Part shown: piece after piece, positions 1-8,060 of the stretch
How the letters are laid out: the number at the start of each line of letters is the position of its first letter
Numbering within the stretch: the stretch's first letter is position 1
DNA from: JOPF136 sp963773835
GTDB lineage: Bacteria; Acidobacteriota; Terriglobia; Acidiferrales; UBA7541
Assembly: GCA_963773835.1 (NCBI GenBank)
Contig: CAVZCQ010000007.1
Span: 1 to 29,306, forward strand
Direction of reading: 5' to 3'
Length of the DNA: 29,306 nucleotides
The notes under the pieces: model-generated
Database searches by the model: none
The model's input: the letters and a program-made list of their open reading frames with translations, nothing else
Told to the model about the DNA's origin: nothing
Position numbers and translations under genes: made by a program

Positions 1-35
1 GAGTCCGCTGCTCTAACCAGCTGAGCTACGGGCCC
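1..35 (-). tRNA. tRNA, 5' part only (cut by window edge)
   Basis: On the minus strand the tRNA begins at base 35 with the acceptor strand GGGCCCG, then TA, a D-arm GCTC...GAGC with a GG-containing loop, A26 and the anticodon 5' strand GCGGA followed by C-T-C. The window edge cuts it at the first anticodon base, which reads C. That fits a CAU (Met or Ile2) tRNA as well as other CNN anticodons, so the amino acid cannot be assigned. The 3' half lies outside the window. Confidence 0.85.
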
Positions 36-237
36 TGCACATCATCGTATACCGAAATGGGCGCGCCGCTCACCTCTCCGCGCGCATCAGGCATATGCTG
101 ATGCATTCGGTCGATGCCCGTTGCTTCCCTCGTGGGCGCACCGGCCAGGCCTGGGTTTATCCTATTTCTCGCGCCACATCCCGAAACGGTGTCCCGCGCG
201 CAAAGGCGGCATCGAAAGAGTGAGTACCCATCGAACG

Positions 238-1920
238 ATGCACGCGACACAAAGCACGAGCAATCAGGTTGCCGGGATCGCCGCCGCGATTCTGGCCATC
301 GCGGCGTTGCTCGGAATCTCCGCTGTGGCTGCGCAAAGCAAAAGGTTTCATAACGCTCCTGCTGTCACCGCACAGTGGCGCAACCCTTTTTCCGCGAACA
401 AAGAGGCCGCAAAGGCAGGCGCTGCGCTCTTTTCGCAGAACTGCGCTCCGTGCCACGGCGCACGAGCCGAAGGCTCCGGAAACGTGCCCGACCTTCGCCG
501 CGGGCCCACGCAGTCAGCGCCCGACGGCGAAATCTTCTGGTACATCACGCACGGCGATGCGAAGAACGGCATGCCGGGCTGGCCTAGCCTCTCGCGCGAC
601 GACCGCTGGCGCATCATCAGCTTTCTGAAAACCCTATCCCTCGCCGCGCCGCCTGCCCCCGCTGCGGGCATTCCGAATCCGGCCATGGAAGCGGCCATGC
701 GTGCCTGGCCCGCTCCCCATCCGCCCTTCACCGATTTTCGCTACGAGCATCCCGGCGCCGTCCGCAAAATCACCGTCGCAGACTTTCCTCAGCCTTACGC
801 CACCAAATCGGCAGGCAATGCCCCGCGCATCGTCGCGCGCCCGGAGAACGCCTGGCCACAGGCGCCCAGCGGATTCATCGTAGAGCTCTATGCCGCCGGC
901 CTCGATAATCCACGTCTCGCCCGCACGGCTCCTAACGGCGACGTGTTTGTGGCCGAAAGCGAGCCTGGCGACGTGAAGATCTTCCGCGGCTTCACCCCGG
1001 CCGGAAAGCCCGAACTCGTGGAAACGTTTGCAGCGGGCATGCACCTGCCCTACGGCATCAATTTCTACCCGCCTGGCCCGGACCCGCAATACGTTTACAT
1101 CGGCACAACGGACGCCGTCCTGCGGTTTCCTTATCGCAATGGCGACATGAAAGCGCGCGGCCCCTCGCAGCGCATTGCCAGCCTGCCGGGGGGAGGAAAT
1201 CACTGGACGCGCGACATTGCCTTTACCCCGGACGGAAGAAAGATGCTCGTGTCCGTCGGTTCGGCTTCCAATCTAGACGACCCGGACACCACTCGGTCCG
1301 AGCGCATTCGCGCCGATATTCTCGAATTCAATCCCGATGGCACAGGCATGCGCGTCTATGCCTATGGACTGCGCAATGCCGGGAGCGGAATCGCCTTCGA
1401 TCCCAGGACCGGCGACCTGTGGTGTTCCGTCAACGAACGCGACGGCCTCGGCGACGATCTGGTCCCCGACTACATCACGCACGTCGAGCCCGGCGGCTTC
1501 TACGGCTGGCCCTGGTTCTACATCGGCGACCATCAGGACCCCCGCCACCGTGGCAAACACCCCGAGTTGAAAGACAAAGTGATCGTGCCCGATGTGCTCC
1601 TCCAGCCGCACAACGCCTCGCTCGAGTTCACTTTCTATGAAGGGAAGCAGTTCCCCGCCGAATATTGGGGCGACATCTTCGCCTCGCAGCACGGCTCCTG
1701 GAACCGCTCCGCGCGCACCGGCTACGACGTCATCCGCATTCCACTCCATCAGACCGGCCATGCCACAGGCGAGTACGAGGAGTTTGTGACCGGCTTCGTC
1801 CTGCCCGACGGCTCGGTCTGGGGCCGGCCCGTGGGCATCACTGTGGCGCGCGACGGCTCGCTGCTGTTTACCGACGACGCCTCCGGTTCCATCTGGCGCA
1901 TCCGCTACGCGAAGAAATAG
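238..1920 (+). CDS. cytochrome c - PQQ-dependent sugar (sorbosone) dehydrogenase fusion
   Basis: A 560-residue exported protein joining a class I cytochrome c domain to a six-bladed beta-propeller of the glucose/sorbosone dehydrogenase family. Residues about 10-32 form a signal peptide/membrane segment ending in AVAA. The haem motif is CAPCH (C69, C72, H73), and Met112 in NGMPGW is the likely sixth iron ligand. From about residue 190 the propeller shows family stretches such as VSVGSASNLDD, HVEPGGFYGWPW and FASQHGSWNR. By family knowledge such enzymes oxidise sugars or aldoses in the periplasm and pass electrons to a c-type haem, here fused in cis. The frame is open upstream, but I start at ATG 238 because the signal peptide begins there. 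A GTG at 220 is an alternative. Substrate is not predictable. Confidence 0.85.
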   Translation: MHATQSTSNQVAGIAAAILAIAALLGISAVAAQSKRFHNAPAVTAQWRNPFSANKEAAKAGAALFSQNCAPCHGARAEGSGNVPDLRRGPTQSAPDGEIFWYITHGDAKNGMPGWPSLSRDDRWRIISFLKTLSLAAPPAPAAGIPNPAMEAAMRAWPAPHPPFTDFRYEHPGAVRKITVADFPQPYATKSAGNAPRIVARPENAWPQAPSGFIVELYAAGLDNPRLARTAPNGDVFVAESEPGDVKIFRGFTPAGKPELVETFAAGMHLPYGINFYPPGPDPQYVYIGTTDAVLRFPYRNGDMKARGPSQRIASLPGGGNHWTRDIAFTPDGRKMLVSVGSASNLDDPDTTRSERIRADILEFNPDGTGMRVYAYGLRNAGSGIAFDPRTGDLWCSVNERDGLGDDLVPDYITHVEPGGFYGWPWFYIGDHQDPRHRGKHPELKDKVIVPDVLLQPHNASLEFTFYEGKQFPAEYWGDIFASQHGSWNRSARTGYDVIRIPLHQTGHATGEYEEFVTGFVLPDGSVWGRPVGITVARDGSLLFTDDASGSIWRIRYAKK

Positions 1921-1954
1921 TTTCCCGCGAGCGCGCCCCGATTTACGATCATCA

Positions 1955-3480
1955 GTGGTGTCCCGTTCCAGTCATTCCCGCGACAGTTTGCTCCTCGCGG
2001 CCGCGCTGTTCCTTCTCGTCTGCATCCGTGGGACCGCCGGCCCATCTCCAGCCGCATTCCCGCCAGGGCAGACCGGCCAGGCAGCGCCCGGCGGGCAATC
2101 CTACGACCTCGTGATTCACAACGGGCGGGTGATGGACCCGGAGACGCGTCTCGACCAGTCCGGCACAAACGTGGGCGTGCTCGGCGGCCGCATCGCCGTC
2201 GTGACCCGCGACCCCATCCACGGCCGGCAGGAAATCGATGCCGCAGGCCGTGTGGTGGCGCCCGGTTTCATCGACATGGTGTCCTACGACCCGAATCCCG
2301 CCGGCGTGTGGAACAAAATTGCCGACGGCGTCACCACCAACCTCGCGCTCCACGGAGGCACCACTGACCCGCCCGCTTGGTACGGCTATTATGGCGCGCA
2401 TCGCCCACCGGTGAATTACGGCGCCTCTTTTTCTACTCCGTGGCACGGAATGAGCTGCAAATTCCGCTGACTGCTCCGGCCACTCCCCCGCAAATCGAAA
2501 AACTCACCGCACGAGCCGATCGCGCCCTGCGCCAAGGCGCTCTGGCCGTCTCCTTCTCTCTGGAGTACGTGCCTGGCATTCGCCGCGAGGAAATCCTGCC
2601 GTTGATGCACCTGGCCGGCCGCTACCATGTTCCCGTGTTTTTCCACGCGCGCTATTCCACAATGGAAGGCCCCGGCACGAACCTGGACGCGCTGCGCGAA
2701 ATCATCGACGATTGCCGCGAAACCGGAGCGGCCGCGGAAATCGAGCACATCACCTCGACTGGCGGTACCTTCTCCATGCCCCAATCGCTGGCCATGCTGG
2801 ACGCCGCGCACGCCTCCGGCCTCGATATCACCGCGGACGCTTATCCCTACCCCTATTGGGCCACCAATCTCGACTCCGAGCGGTTTGCCCCGGGATGGCA
2901 GCGGCGCTTCCGCATCACCTTCAGCGATCTCCAAATCGCCGGCAGCACGGAGCGTCTAACGGCGGACAGCTTTGCGCGCTACCGCCACGAGCATCGCGTT
3001 GCGGCAGCGTTCGCCATTCCAGAAGAAGATGTCACCGGCGCGCTACGCACGCCCTGGATCATGATCGCCAGCGACGGCATCCTGGATGCCGGCCACAACA
3101 ATCATCCGCGTGCTTCCGGGACTTTCACCCGCACGCTCGCCGTTTACGTTCGCGAAAAGAAGGTGCTGACCCTGATGGACGCCCTCGCAAAAATGACCAT
3201 CCTCCCCGCCCGGCGCCTGGAGCAGGCCTCCCCGCAATTCCGCCGCAAAGGCCGGCTCAGCCTGGGCGCCGACGCGGACGTCGTCATCTTCGATCCCGCC
3301 ACCATCGCCGACCGCGCGACCGTCGAGCATCCCGAAATCCCTGCTGAGGGAATGGAGTGGGTGCTGGTGAACGGCACGGTGGTGAAAAGCCCCGCTGGAT
3401 TTCAGCGTGGCGCGCATCCCGGCGAGCCTCTGCGCGGAGACCCGGCCGCGCGGGCGAAACTCGGGCAGGCAGCCCGGTAG
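1955..3480 (+). pseudogene. amidohydrolase, D-aminoacylase-like, split by a one-base frameshift
   Basis: Two adjacent frames together make one amidohydrolase-superfamily protein of about 508 residues. The first part (GTG 1955 to stop 2470) has a signal peptide, the N-terminal beta-sandwich (YDLVIHNGRVMDPETR) and the start of the barrel (GRVVAPGFID). The second part resumes in the next frame from about 2430 with FYSVARNELQIPL and runs to 3480, with FFHARYS, EIEHITSTGG, ADAYPYPYW and IASDG motifs and the C-terminal GADADVVIFDP segment. One extra T in the run at 2428-2433 would restore a single frame. The family hydrolyses N-acyl-D-amino acids or related amides. The usual HxH after GFID is replaced by MVSYDPN, so metal binding differs from the classical enzymes. 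It may be a sequencing slip or a real mutation. Confidence 0.75.
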
Positions 3481-3561
3481 AGCGGCCCTCCTCGCTGGCG
3501 TCCCCGGGAAAACCACCGGTCTGTCTCGGACTGCACTCGTGTCGCCGCGCACCGCTCCGCG

Positions 3562-4239
3562 TTACAGGCTCCGCGCGAGCTGCTCGGCGAGATTGCCGAA
3601 CCGCTCGTTGTAGTCCTCGTGGCTCGCCCGGATGATGGCGTGGGCCTCCCGGGCGTCGTATACGTGCGTTATCTCGGTGGCGCGCGGGGAGGCGTCCGGC
3701 GCGTCCTTGTAGGTCAGGAAGTAGTGACGCAGGCGCTGCACCAGTGTGTCCGTGCACTCGCTGATGTCGCTCCACCGGCTGTAAGCGGCATCGCCCTTCA
3801 ACACCGCGATGATTTTGTCGTCCGCTTCGTGGCCGTCAATCATGCGCAGGCCGCCGATGGGGATGGCCTCCAGCAGGATGTCGCCGTGGGAAAACGTCCG
3901 CTCCGAGAGTACGCAGATGTCCAGCGGGTCCCCGTCTCCCTTCACGTGCGCGCGCCCGGTGCGCTCCGCGCACAGCGCCCCGATGCGTTCCCCGCAGTAG
4001 GTCTGCGGGACGAGGCCGTAGAGCGAGGGACACACGCTCGAGAACTTCTGCGGCCGGTCCACCCGCAGGTAGCCCGAGGCTTTGTCCAGCTCGTACTTCA
4101 CCGTGTCGGTTGGGACGATCTCCACATAAACCGTCACCGTCCGCGGGAAATCCGCGCCGATCGGCACTCCGTGCCACGGGTGCGCCTTCAACAGCAGCCG
4201 CAGCAACTCCATCGGCGCAGGGGGCGGATGGTCCGTCAT
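3562..4239 (-). CDS. ppa: inorganic pyrophosphatase, family I
   Basis: A 225-residue cytoplasmic enzyme that hydrolyses pyrophosphate to phosphate, pulling biosynthetic reactions forward. The family signature is intact: KGDGDPLDICVL carries the metal-binding Asp102, Asp104 and Asp107, and Asp135 lies in GGLRMIDGHEADDK. The conserved N-terminal part has YVEIVPTDTVKYELDK and the substrate-binding stretch YGLVPQTYCGE. It is slightly longer than the typical 175-residue enzyme because of an N-terminal extension of about 20 residues and a longer C-terminal helix region, as in many non-proteobacterial forms. The start at 4239 is supported by an AAGGAGA ribosome binding site 7 bases upstream. It is divergent from msrB, with a 158-base shared upstream region. 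Confidence 0.93.
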   Translation of the reverse strand: MTDHPPPAPMELLRLLLKAHPWHGVPIGADFPRTVTVYVEIVPTDTVKYELDKASGYLRVDRPQKFSSVCPSLYGLVPQTYCGERIGALCAERTGRAHVKGDGDPLDICVLSERTFSHGDILLEAIPIGGLRMIDGHEADDKIIAVLKGDAAYSRWSDISECTDTLVQRLRHYFLTYKDAPDASPRATEITHVYDAREAHAIIRASHEDYNERFGNLAEQLARSL

Positions 4240-4361
4240 TCCGAATCTCCTTCGCGGCGCGCTGCCGCGCCCGGCATCTTAGCATTTACCCTGCCGGCTG
4301 GCGCGCCCGCCGCCGGCTGCTGCGCCTGCCTTCCCTGCATCCTGGGGCGGGCAAATGCATC

Positions 4362-4370
4362 TGATACAAT
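4362..4370 (+). promoter_or_regulatory. possible extended -10 promoter of msrB
   Basis: TGATACAAT matches an extended -10 element (TGn followed by TACAAT) and ends 27 bases before the msrB start codon. I see no good -35 box, so the call rests on this short match alone. Confidence 0.35.
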
Positions 4371-4397
4371 GCGCGAAAACGAAACGGGAGAACCGCA

Positions 4398-4796
4398 ATG
4401 ACTGAAAAGATTGAAAAAACGGAAAAGGAATGGAAGGAAGAGCTGGATCCCACTCAGTACGCCGTCACCCGCTGCTCTGCCACGGAACCGGCGTTCTCCG
4501 GAAAGTACTGGGACAACCACGAGAAGGGCGTGTACCGCTGCGTCTGCTGCGGCGCCCCGCTGTTCACTTCGGAGACCAAGTTCGACTCCGGCACGGGCTG
4601 GCCCAGCTTCTACGCGCCTGCGGATAAGGAAGGCGTCGCCACCGCAGCCGACGACAGCCACGGTATGCGCCGCGTGGAAGTCAAATGCAGCCGCTGTGAC
4701 GCCCACCTGGGCCATGTCTTTCCTGACGGCCCCAAACCTACCGGCCAGCGGTTCTGTATCAACTCCGCCTCGCTCGACTTCGAAAAGAAAAAATAG
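4398..4796 (+). CDS. msrB: peptide-methionine (R)-S-oxide reductase MsrB
   Basis: A 132-residue SelR-fold enzyme that reduces the R epimer of methionine sulfoxide in proteins, protecting the cytoplasm from oxidative damage. Visible motifs are the two zinc CxxC pairs (C48/C51 in YRCVCCGAPLF and C97/C100 in VKCSRCDAHLGHVF), the SGTGWPSF active-site loop (from residue 64) and the catalytic Cys120 in QRFCINSASL. It is a normal full-length form with no MsrA fusion. A GGGAG ribosome binding site lies 7 bases before the ATG. It is monocistronic, with ppa divergent upstream. Confidence 0.95.
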   Translation: MTEKIEKTEKEWKEELDPTQYAVTRCSATEPAFSGKYWDNHEKGVYRCVCCGAPLFTSETKFDSGTGWPSFYAPADKEGVATAADDSHGMRRVEVKCSRCDAHLGHVFPDGPKPTGQRFCINSASLDFEKKK

Positions 4797-5002
4797 CCCT
4801 TCACCGCAGAGCGAACGTGGCGCCGGGCCTGCCCGTCCGGCGGGCGCCAGCCCGCAGTTTTTCCTATCCGCTCGTGGAGTCTCGAATCGCAAACTCTGGA
4901 AGCAAGCCTCTCCCCGCTTCTTTTCTTTTTTGCCCGTGGGGCGTTGGCTGCCCCCCCGGGGAATTTTTCCACCACGCGCCCGTGCGCTCCCGCCCCCGGA
5001 AG
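4797..5002 (+). other. intergenic spacer with a REP-like palindrome
   Basis: No gene is seen between msrB and the promoter at 5003. The segment 4828-4848 contains CCTGCCCGTCCGGC followed by GGGCGCC and can fold into a GC-rich hairpin. The same 14-base core recurs at 25250-25263 in the 3' end of argD, suggesting a dispersed repeat. Confidence 0.4.
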
Positions 5003-5031
5003 TTGACATCCCCCGCGACCCTTCCTAGAAT
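5003..5031 (+). promoter_or_regulatory. sigma-70-type promoter of the sigma-54 activator gene
   Basis: A perfect -35 box TTGACA (5003-5008), a 17-base spacer and the -10 box TAGAAT (5026-5031), 5 of 6 matches to consensus. Initiation near 5038 would leave a leader of about 53 bases before the ATG at 5091. The activator gene would therefore be read by the housekeeping polymerase, unlike the peptide genes it precedes. Confidence 0.75.
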
Positions 5032-5090
5032 CCCGCCAGCACGCGCGCACAGGGATTCCGCGCGCCACGGAGAAAGAGCCCCAACCGCTT

Positions 5091-6479
5091 ATGTCCTCCA
5101 GCCAAAACCGCTGCCACCTGGTCATCATGACCAACGACGTTTCCGGCCTCCAGCCGGTGGTGAGCAAGCTCGTGCCCGATTACGAGGTGTTTCAATCCAC
5201 CGAGGAGGAGTCGGAATGGCCTTTGCTCGATGAGGAGCGTCCCGACCTGATCCTCTACAACCTGGAACCTGGCGCGGCCAGTTTCCGCCGGTTCGAGGCC
5301 CTGGTGGAGCGCCTGCGCTCCCGCGAACTCGACACCATGGTTGTCATCCTCAGCCGCGATCCACGCAAGGTGACTGCGGTCCGCGCCATGGAGGCCGGCG
5401 CCTACGACTTTTTCGCTCATCCCATCGATCCCGACGTCTTCCGGACCATCCTCGACCGCGCCGTGGAAAAGCAGCGCGTCGAACGCGAGAACCGCATCCT
5501 TCGCGAGCAATTCCAACACAAGGAGTCGCTCGGCAGCCTGATTGGCTCGAGCGACGCCATGCGGCCCGTCTTCGACCTGATCCGCCGCGTCGCTGCCGCG
5601 AACACCACGGTGTGCATCCGGGGCGAGAGCGGCACGGGCAAGGAACTCGTCGCCCACGCCATCCACGACCTCAGCGAGCGCCGCGCGCGGCCCTTCATCA
5701 GCGTCAACTGCGCCGCCCTTCCCGAAACTCTCATGGAAGCGGAGCTGTTCGGCTACGAAAGAGGAGCGTTTACCGGTGCCACGGAAACCAAGGAAGGCCG
5801 CATCGAGCTGGCCCATCGCGGCACCCTGTTTTTGGACGAGATCGGGACGCTCACTCCCGCCCTCCAGAGCAAACTCCTCCGCGTGCTCGAGGATCATGCC
5901 GTGATTCACCTGGGCGGGAAGCGGCCAATAGCAGTGGACTTCCGGCTGCTCACCGCGACAAACGAGGTTCTCGAGGACGCCGTACAGGAAAAACGCTTCC
6001 GTGATGACCTCTATTTCCGCATTCACGTGGTCCCCGTCTTTCTCCCTCCGTTGCGCGAGCGCGCCGCGGACATCCCGCTGCTGATAAACCATTTTCTGCG
6101 TGTCTATTGCGCCGCGAACCACACCGCTCCGAAATCGGTGAGCGAAGAAGCCATGCAGGCGCTCCAGAGCTACCGCTGGCCGGGCAACGTGCGCGAACTG
6201 GAAAATGCCGTGCAGCGCATCGTGCTCATGTCCGACGGCGACGAGGTGGAGCTCAGCGATCTGCCCCGCGACATTGTCCAGGCCGCTTCCCGCGATTCCC
6301 GCGGTCGCTTCCGCCTCCCGCCCTCCGGTTTCGATCTCGAGGCCGAAGTCGAGGCCTACGAGAAGAAATGGGTGGAGACGGCGCTGGCGCAAGCCTCCGG
6401 AGTGAAGATTCACGCCGCGAGACTTCTCGGCGTGAACAAAGACCGCATGAAATACTTGTGCCGCAAGCATCAGTTGTAG
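5091..6479 (+). CDS. sigma-54-dependent Fis-family activator with a degenerate receiver domain
   Basis: A 462-residue NtrC-type enhancer-binding protein. Residues 8-125 have the length and pattern of a response-regulator receiver. However, the phosphoacceptor Asp position reads Asn57 (ILYNLEPG), the N-terminal acidic pair is reduced, and the Lys before the conserved Pro is replaced by His110 (FFAHP). It is therefore probably not controlled by ordinary phosphorylation. The AAA+ domain (about 148-380) is complete: Walker A GESGTGK (178-184), the sigma-54 contact motif GAFTGA (225-230), and Walker B LFLDE (246-250). The C-terminus (about 420-462) is a Fis-type helix-turn-helix (ASGVKIHAARLLGVNKDRMKYL). 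It lies directly upstream of five micro-genes, all with sigma-54 promoters, so it is their likely activator. There is no good Shine-Dalgarno close to ATG 5091; a nearby downstream start is possible. Confidence 0.93.
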   Translation: MSSSQNRCHLVIMTNDVSGLQPVVSKLVPDYEVFQSTEEESEWPLLDEERPDLILYNLEPGAASFRRFEALVERLRSRELDTMVVILSRDPRKVTAVRAMEAGAYDFFAHPIDPDVFRTILDRAVEKQRVERENRILREQFQHKESLGSLIGSSDAMRPVFDLIRRVAAANTTVCIRGESGTGKELVAHAIHDLSERRARPFISVNCAALPETLMEAELFGYERGAFTGATETKEGRIELAHRGTLFLDEIGTLTPALQSKLLRVLEDHAVIHLGGKRPIAVDFRLLTATNEVLEDAVQEKRFRDDLYFRIHVVPVFLPPLRERAADIPLLINHFLRVYCAANHTAPKSVSEEAMQALQSYRWPGNVRELENAVQRIVLMSDGDEVELSDLPRDIVQAASRDSRGRFRLPPSGFDLEAEVEAYEKKWVETALAQASGVKIHAARLLGVNKDRMKYLCRKHQL

Positions 6480-6516
6480 GCGCGCCTGCGAGCCGTCATC
6501 CGGATCACTTCATTGT

Positions 6517-6550
6517 GGAAATTTGTACCCGTGGGGGAATTCAGTACCCC
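6517..6550 (+). promoter_or_regulatory. candidate activator-binding site upstream of peptide gene 1
   Basis: Two adjacent interrupted palindromes, GGAAATTTGTACCC (6517-6530) and GGGGAATTCAGTACCCC (6534-6550). They are centred about 110 bases upstream of the -24 element at 6645. Similar GGGA-AT-TCCC elements occupy the equivalent place before peptide genes 2, 3 and 4, as expected of an enhancer bound by an NtrC-type protein. No binding data exist; the role is inferred. Confidence 0.5.
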
Positions 6551-6644
6551 TGCCAGGTGACTCTGCGCCCCGGGCTGGACACCGCCCGCTGTCTGAACCG
6601 GCACGTTCTCCGCCGTTTGCAGCCGTTCGGGGGCATACAAGGTA

Positions 6645-6660
6645 TGGCCCCAGACGTGCA
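6645..6660 (+). promoter_or_regulatory. sigma-54 promoter of peptide gene 1
   Basis: TGGCCCC-AGAC-GTGCA fits the -24/-12 consensus TGGCACG-N4-TTGCW, with GG at 6646 and GC at 6658, exactly 12 bases apart. The GG lies 68 bases before the ATG. Initiation is expected near 6671. Confidence 0.65.
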
Positions 6661-6713
6661 GCCTCTCCCCCGTCCCGAGACATTCGGACATTTCAACCCA
6701 AGGAGCCCTCACA

Positions 6714-6785
6714 ATGGCAAAAAAGAACCTCAAGAAAGCCAAGAAACTGTCCGGCAGCAAGTCGCTTCGTTTGGCCATCAAGTAA
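6714..6785 (+). CDS. micro-peptide 1 of a five-member family (23 aa)
   Basis: A very short gene translating to MAKKNLKKAKKLSGSKSL followed by the tail RLAIK. It is supported by a strong AAGGAG ribosome binding site 8 bases before the ATG, a sigma-54 promoter, a terminator at 6876, and similarity to four further micro-genes downstream. It is the most diverged of the five in the shared block: Ala for Gly at position 9 and Ser for Thr at 17. Net charge is strongly positive. It has no cysteine and no classical secretion signal. It could be a leader-core precursor, a secreted cationic peptide or a nucleic-acid-binding micro-protein; the neighbourhood (PqqD-like/M50/HlyD export genes) favours a processed or exported peptide. 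Confidence 0.8.
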   Translation: MAKKNLKKAKKLSGSKSLRLAIK

Positions 6786-6875
6786 TCAGGCCGCAGGCGA
6801 GTAACCCGGTCGGACCGGCGCGCCAATCGGTCCTGCGCTGCCCGCTCGGGGCACCTTTAGAGTGGAGCTAGGCCA

Positions 6876-6911
6876 AGCGGGCTGCGGGTGGTGGCAGCCC
6901 GCTTTCTGTTT
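6876..6911 (+). terminator. intrinsic terminator after peptide gene 1
   Basis: Perfect 10-bp stem AGCGGGCTGC / GCAGCCCGCT (6876-6885 with 6894-6903), an 8-base loop, then the T-rich tail TTCTGTTT. It lies 90 bases after the stop codon. Confidence 0.8.
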
Positions 6912-7112
6912 ACGGCCCCCAGACCGACTCAGGCGGCGACCCAGCCAGTCCCGGTAAGCCTGTGCGTTGCCCCGGTACCCGTATTTAGCCCCGCTTCCTT
7001 TCCTGCGCCTTCGCCAGCGACCCCCTCTCGGTGTGCTTGCCTTCTCCCAGCCTGTACGAACTCGCGCCTGGAGCATCCGACCCCGTAGAGAGAGGAGTCC
7101 CCGGGGCTCTGA

Positions 7113-7150
7113 GGGAGAAAATATTCCCCCGGAGGAGTGATTTTCTCTCC
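7113..7150 (+). promoter_or_regulatory. candidate activator-binding site upstream of peptide gene 2
   Basis: GGGAGAAAATATTCCCCC (7113-7130) and GGAGTGATTTTCTCTCC (7134-7150) are two related interrupted palindromes. The outer arms also pair with one another. They are centred about 110 bases before the -24 element at 7241, matching the element before gene 1. Confidence 0.5.
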
Positions 7151-7240
7151 GTAGTCGAGACTTCGAAAGGTCTCGCCAGCGCCCTCCGCCCCTAAGTGCC
7201 TTGTTTCCATCGCAGCGATGCCGGCATGAGCCAACCCGTT

Positions 7241-7256
7241 TGGCCGGAGAAGTGCT
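7241..7256 (+). promoter_or_regulatory. sigma-54 promoter of peptide gene 2
   Basis: TGGCCGG-AGAA-GTGCT matches the -24/-12 pattern with GG at 7242 and GC at 7254. The GG is 67 bases before the ATG. Confidence 0.7.
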
Positions 7257-7308
7257 ATCTGCCAGAACAGCCCGCAGGGGCTAATCAAATCCAGTTGGAG
7301 GATTCCAA

Positions 7309-7398
7309 ATGGCGAAGAAAGCGTTGAAGAAGGGCAAGAAGTTGGCCGGCACGAAGACCCTGGGTGGACCGAGGGCCGCGGGCGGCGGCGGCGACTGA
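7309..7398 (+). CDS. micro-peptide 2 of a five-member family (29 aa)
   Basis: Encodes MAKKALKKGKKLAGTKTL followed by a Gly-rich tail, GGPRAAGGGGD. The ribosome binding site GGAGGA lies 6 bases before the ATG. Compared with peptide gene 3, six of the first 18 codons differ silently (codons 4, 6, 12, 13, 17, 18) and only two differ in amino acid (14, 15). This is the signature of selection on the protein and good evidence that these tiny frames are translated. The tail is unlike those of its sisters, so the gene looks like a constant N-terminal block joined to a variable segment. The exact function is unknown. Confidence 0.85.
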   Translation: MAKKALKKGKKLAGTKTLGGPRAAGGGGD

Positions 7399-7421
7399 GG
7401 TTTCAAGACGATTTGATCGGC

Positions 7422-7457
7422 GGGGCCATTCGGACACCGAATGGCCCCTTCTCTTTT
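7422..7457 (+). terminator. intrinsic terminator after peptide gene 2
   Basis: Perfect 12-bp stem GGGGCCATTCGG / CCGAATGGCCCC (7422-7433 with 7437-7448), a 3-base loop ACA, then TTCTCTTTT. It starts 24 bases after the stop codon. Confidence 0.92.
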
Positions 7458-7611
7458 GGATTCGGCACTTTGCTCGGTTTGCGGATCGGCCAGATTCTTC
7501 TGACCCGACAGTTCTCTGCTTTTCCTCCCAGCCACGACAGGCTCCAGCGCTACCCTTCTTTCTTCTGTTCCGCCAGACCATGGTTTACGGGGGTGGCAGC
7601 AGCGCTCGAAC

Positions 7612-7628
7612 GGGGAAATAATCCCCCC
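7612..7628 (+). promoter_or_regulatory. candidate activator-binding site upstream of peptide gene 3
   Basis: GGGGAAATAATCCCC plus two further C, an interrupted palindrome centred about 122 bases before the -24 element at 7741. It is the same type as the elements before genes 1, 2 and 4. A second, adjacent site is not clear here. Confidence 0.45.
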
Positions 7629-7740
7629 TGGCAGCTGTGAACTACTCCGTTTCGCAGACGCTTGCAACGTATCTAGTCCCCTGGGACAGCCCTAACTGAT
7701 TTGTTTTCAACTCTCGTCTGAATTCGCTTTGCTCCACGTT

Positions 7741-7756
7741 TGGCCTGTGGAATGCT
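7741..7756 (+). promoter_or_regulatory. sigma-54 promoter of peptide gene 3
   Basis: TGGCCTG-TGGA-ATGCT matches the -24/-12 pattern with GG at 7742 and GC at 7754. The GG lies 66 bases before the ATG. Confidence 0.72.
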
Positions 7757-7807
7757 CATACTTTTGCGGGGCCGCTAGGCCACACCAAATCCATACGGAG
7801 GCTCGAA

Positions 7808-7897
7808 ATGGCGAAGAAGGCGCTGAAGAAGGGCAAGAAGCTGGCAGCGGCAAAGACTTTGGTTACCATGCATAACATGCGCTCGATCAACCCCTAA
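7808..7897 (+). CDS. micro-peptide 3 of a five-member family (29 aa)
   Basis: Encodes MAKKALKKGKKLAAAKTL followed by the tail VTMHNMRSINP. The ribosome binding site GGAGG lies 6 bases before the ATG. The first 12 residues are identical to peptide 2, although the DNA differs at three silent positions. The tail is unrelated to the Gly-rich tail of peptide 2, so the variable part begins right after the KTL motif. It has its own promoter and terminator, so it should be made as a monocistronic message. Confidence 0.85.
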   Translation: MAKKALKKGKKLAAAKTLVTMHNMRSINP

Positions 7898-7924
7898 GGG
7901 GGCTTCACGAGCTGCATGGCTTTG

Positions 7925-7958
7925 AGGGCCACGCCGGTCCGGGTGGCCCTTTGCTTTT
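7925..7958 (+). terminator. intrinsic terminator after peptide gene 3
   Basis: Stem AGGGCCAC / GTGGCCCT (7925-7932 with 7943-7950) around a 10-base GC-rich loop, then TTGCTTTT. It starts 28 bases after the stop codon. Confidence 0.85.
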
Positions 7959-8060
7959 CGGTCGCGATTCCCCCCCCGTACCGCCCTTCTGTTTGTTCTG
8001 CCGTTCGCGCTAGTCGAGCAGCCCACCGCCGGTCACCCACATGAACGATTCCCCTGTGAA

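Noticed and set aside
5025..6470. A 481-codon minus-strand frame opposite the sigma-54 activator
   Set aside because: It lies antisense to a gene with a complete AAA+ domain; it has no motif of its own.
6107..6871. A 254-codon plus-strand frame running across the first peptide gene
   Set aside because: It overlaps the activator in another frame and ignores the promoter, ribosome binding site and micro-gene signals; its composition is random-like.
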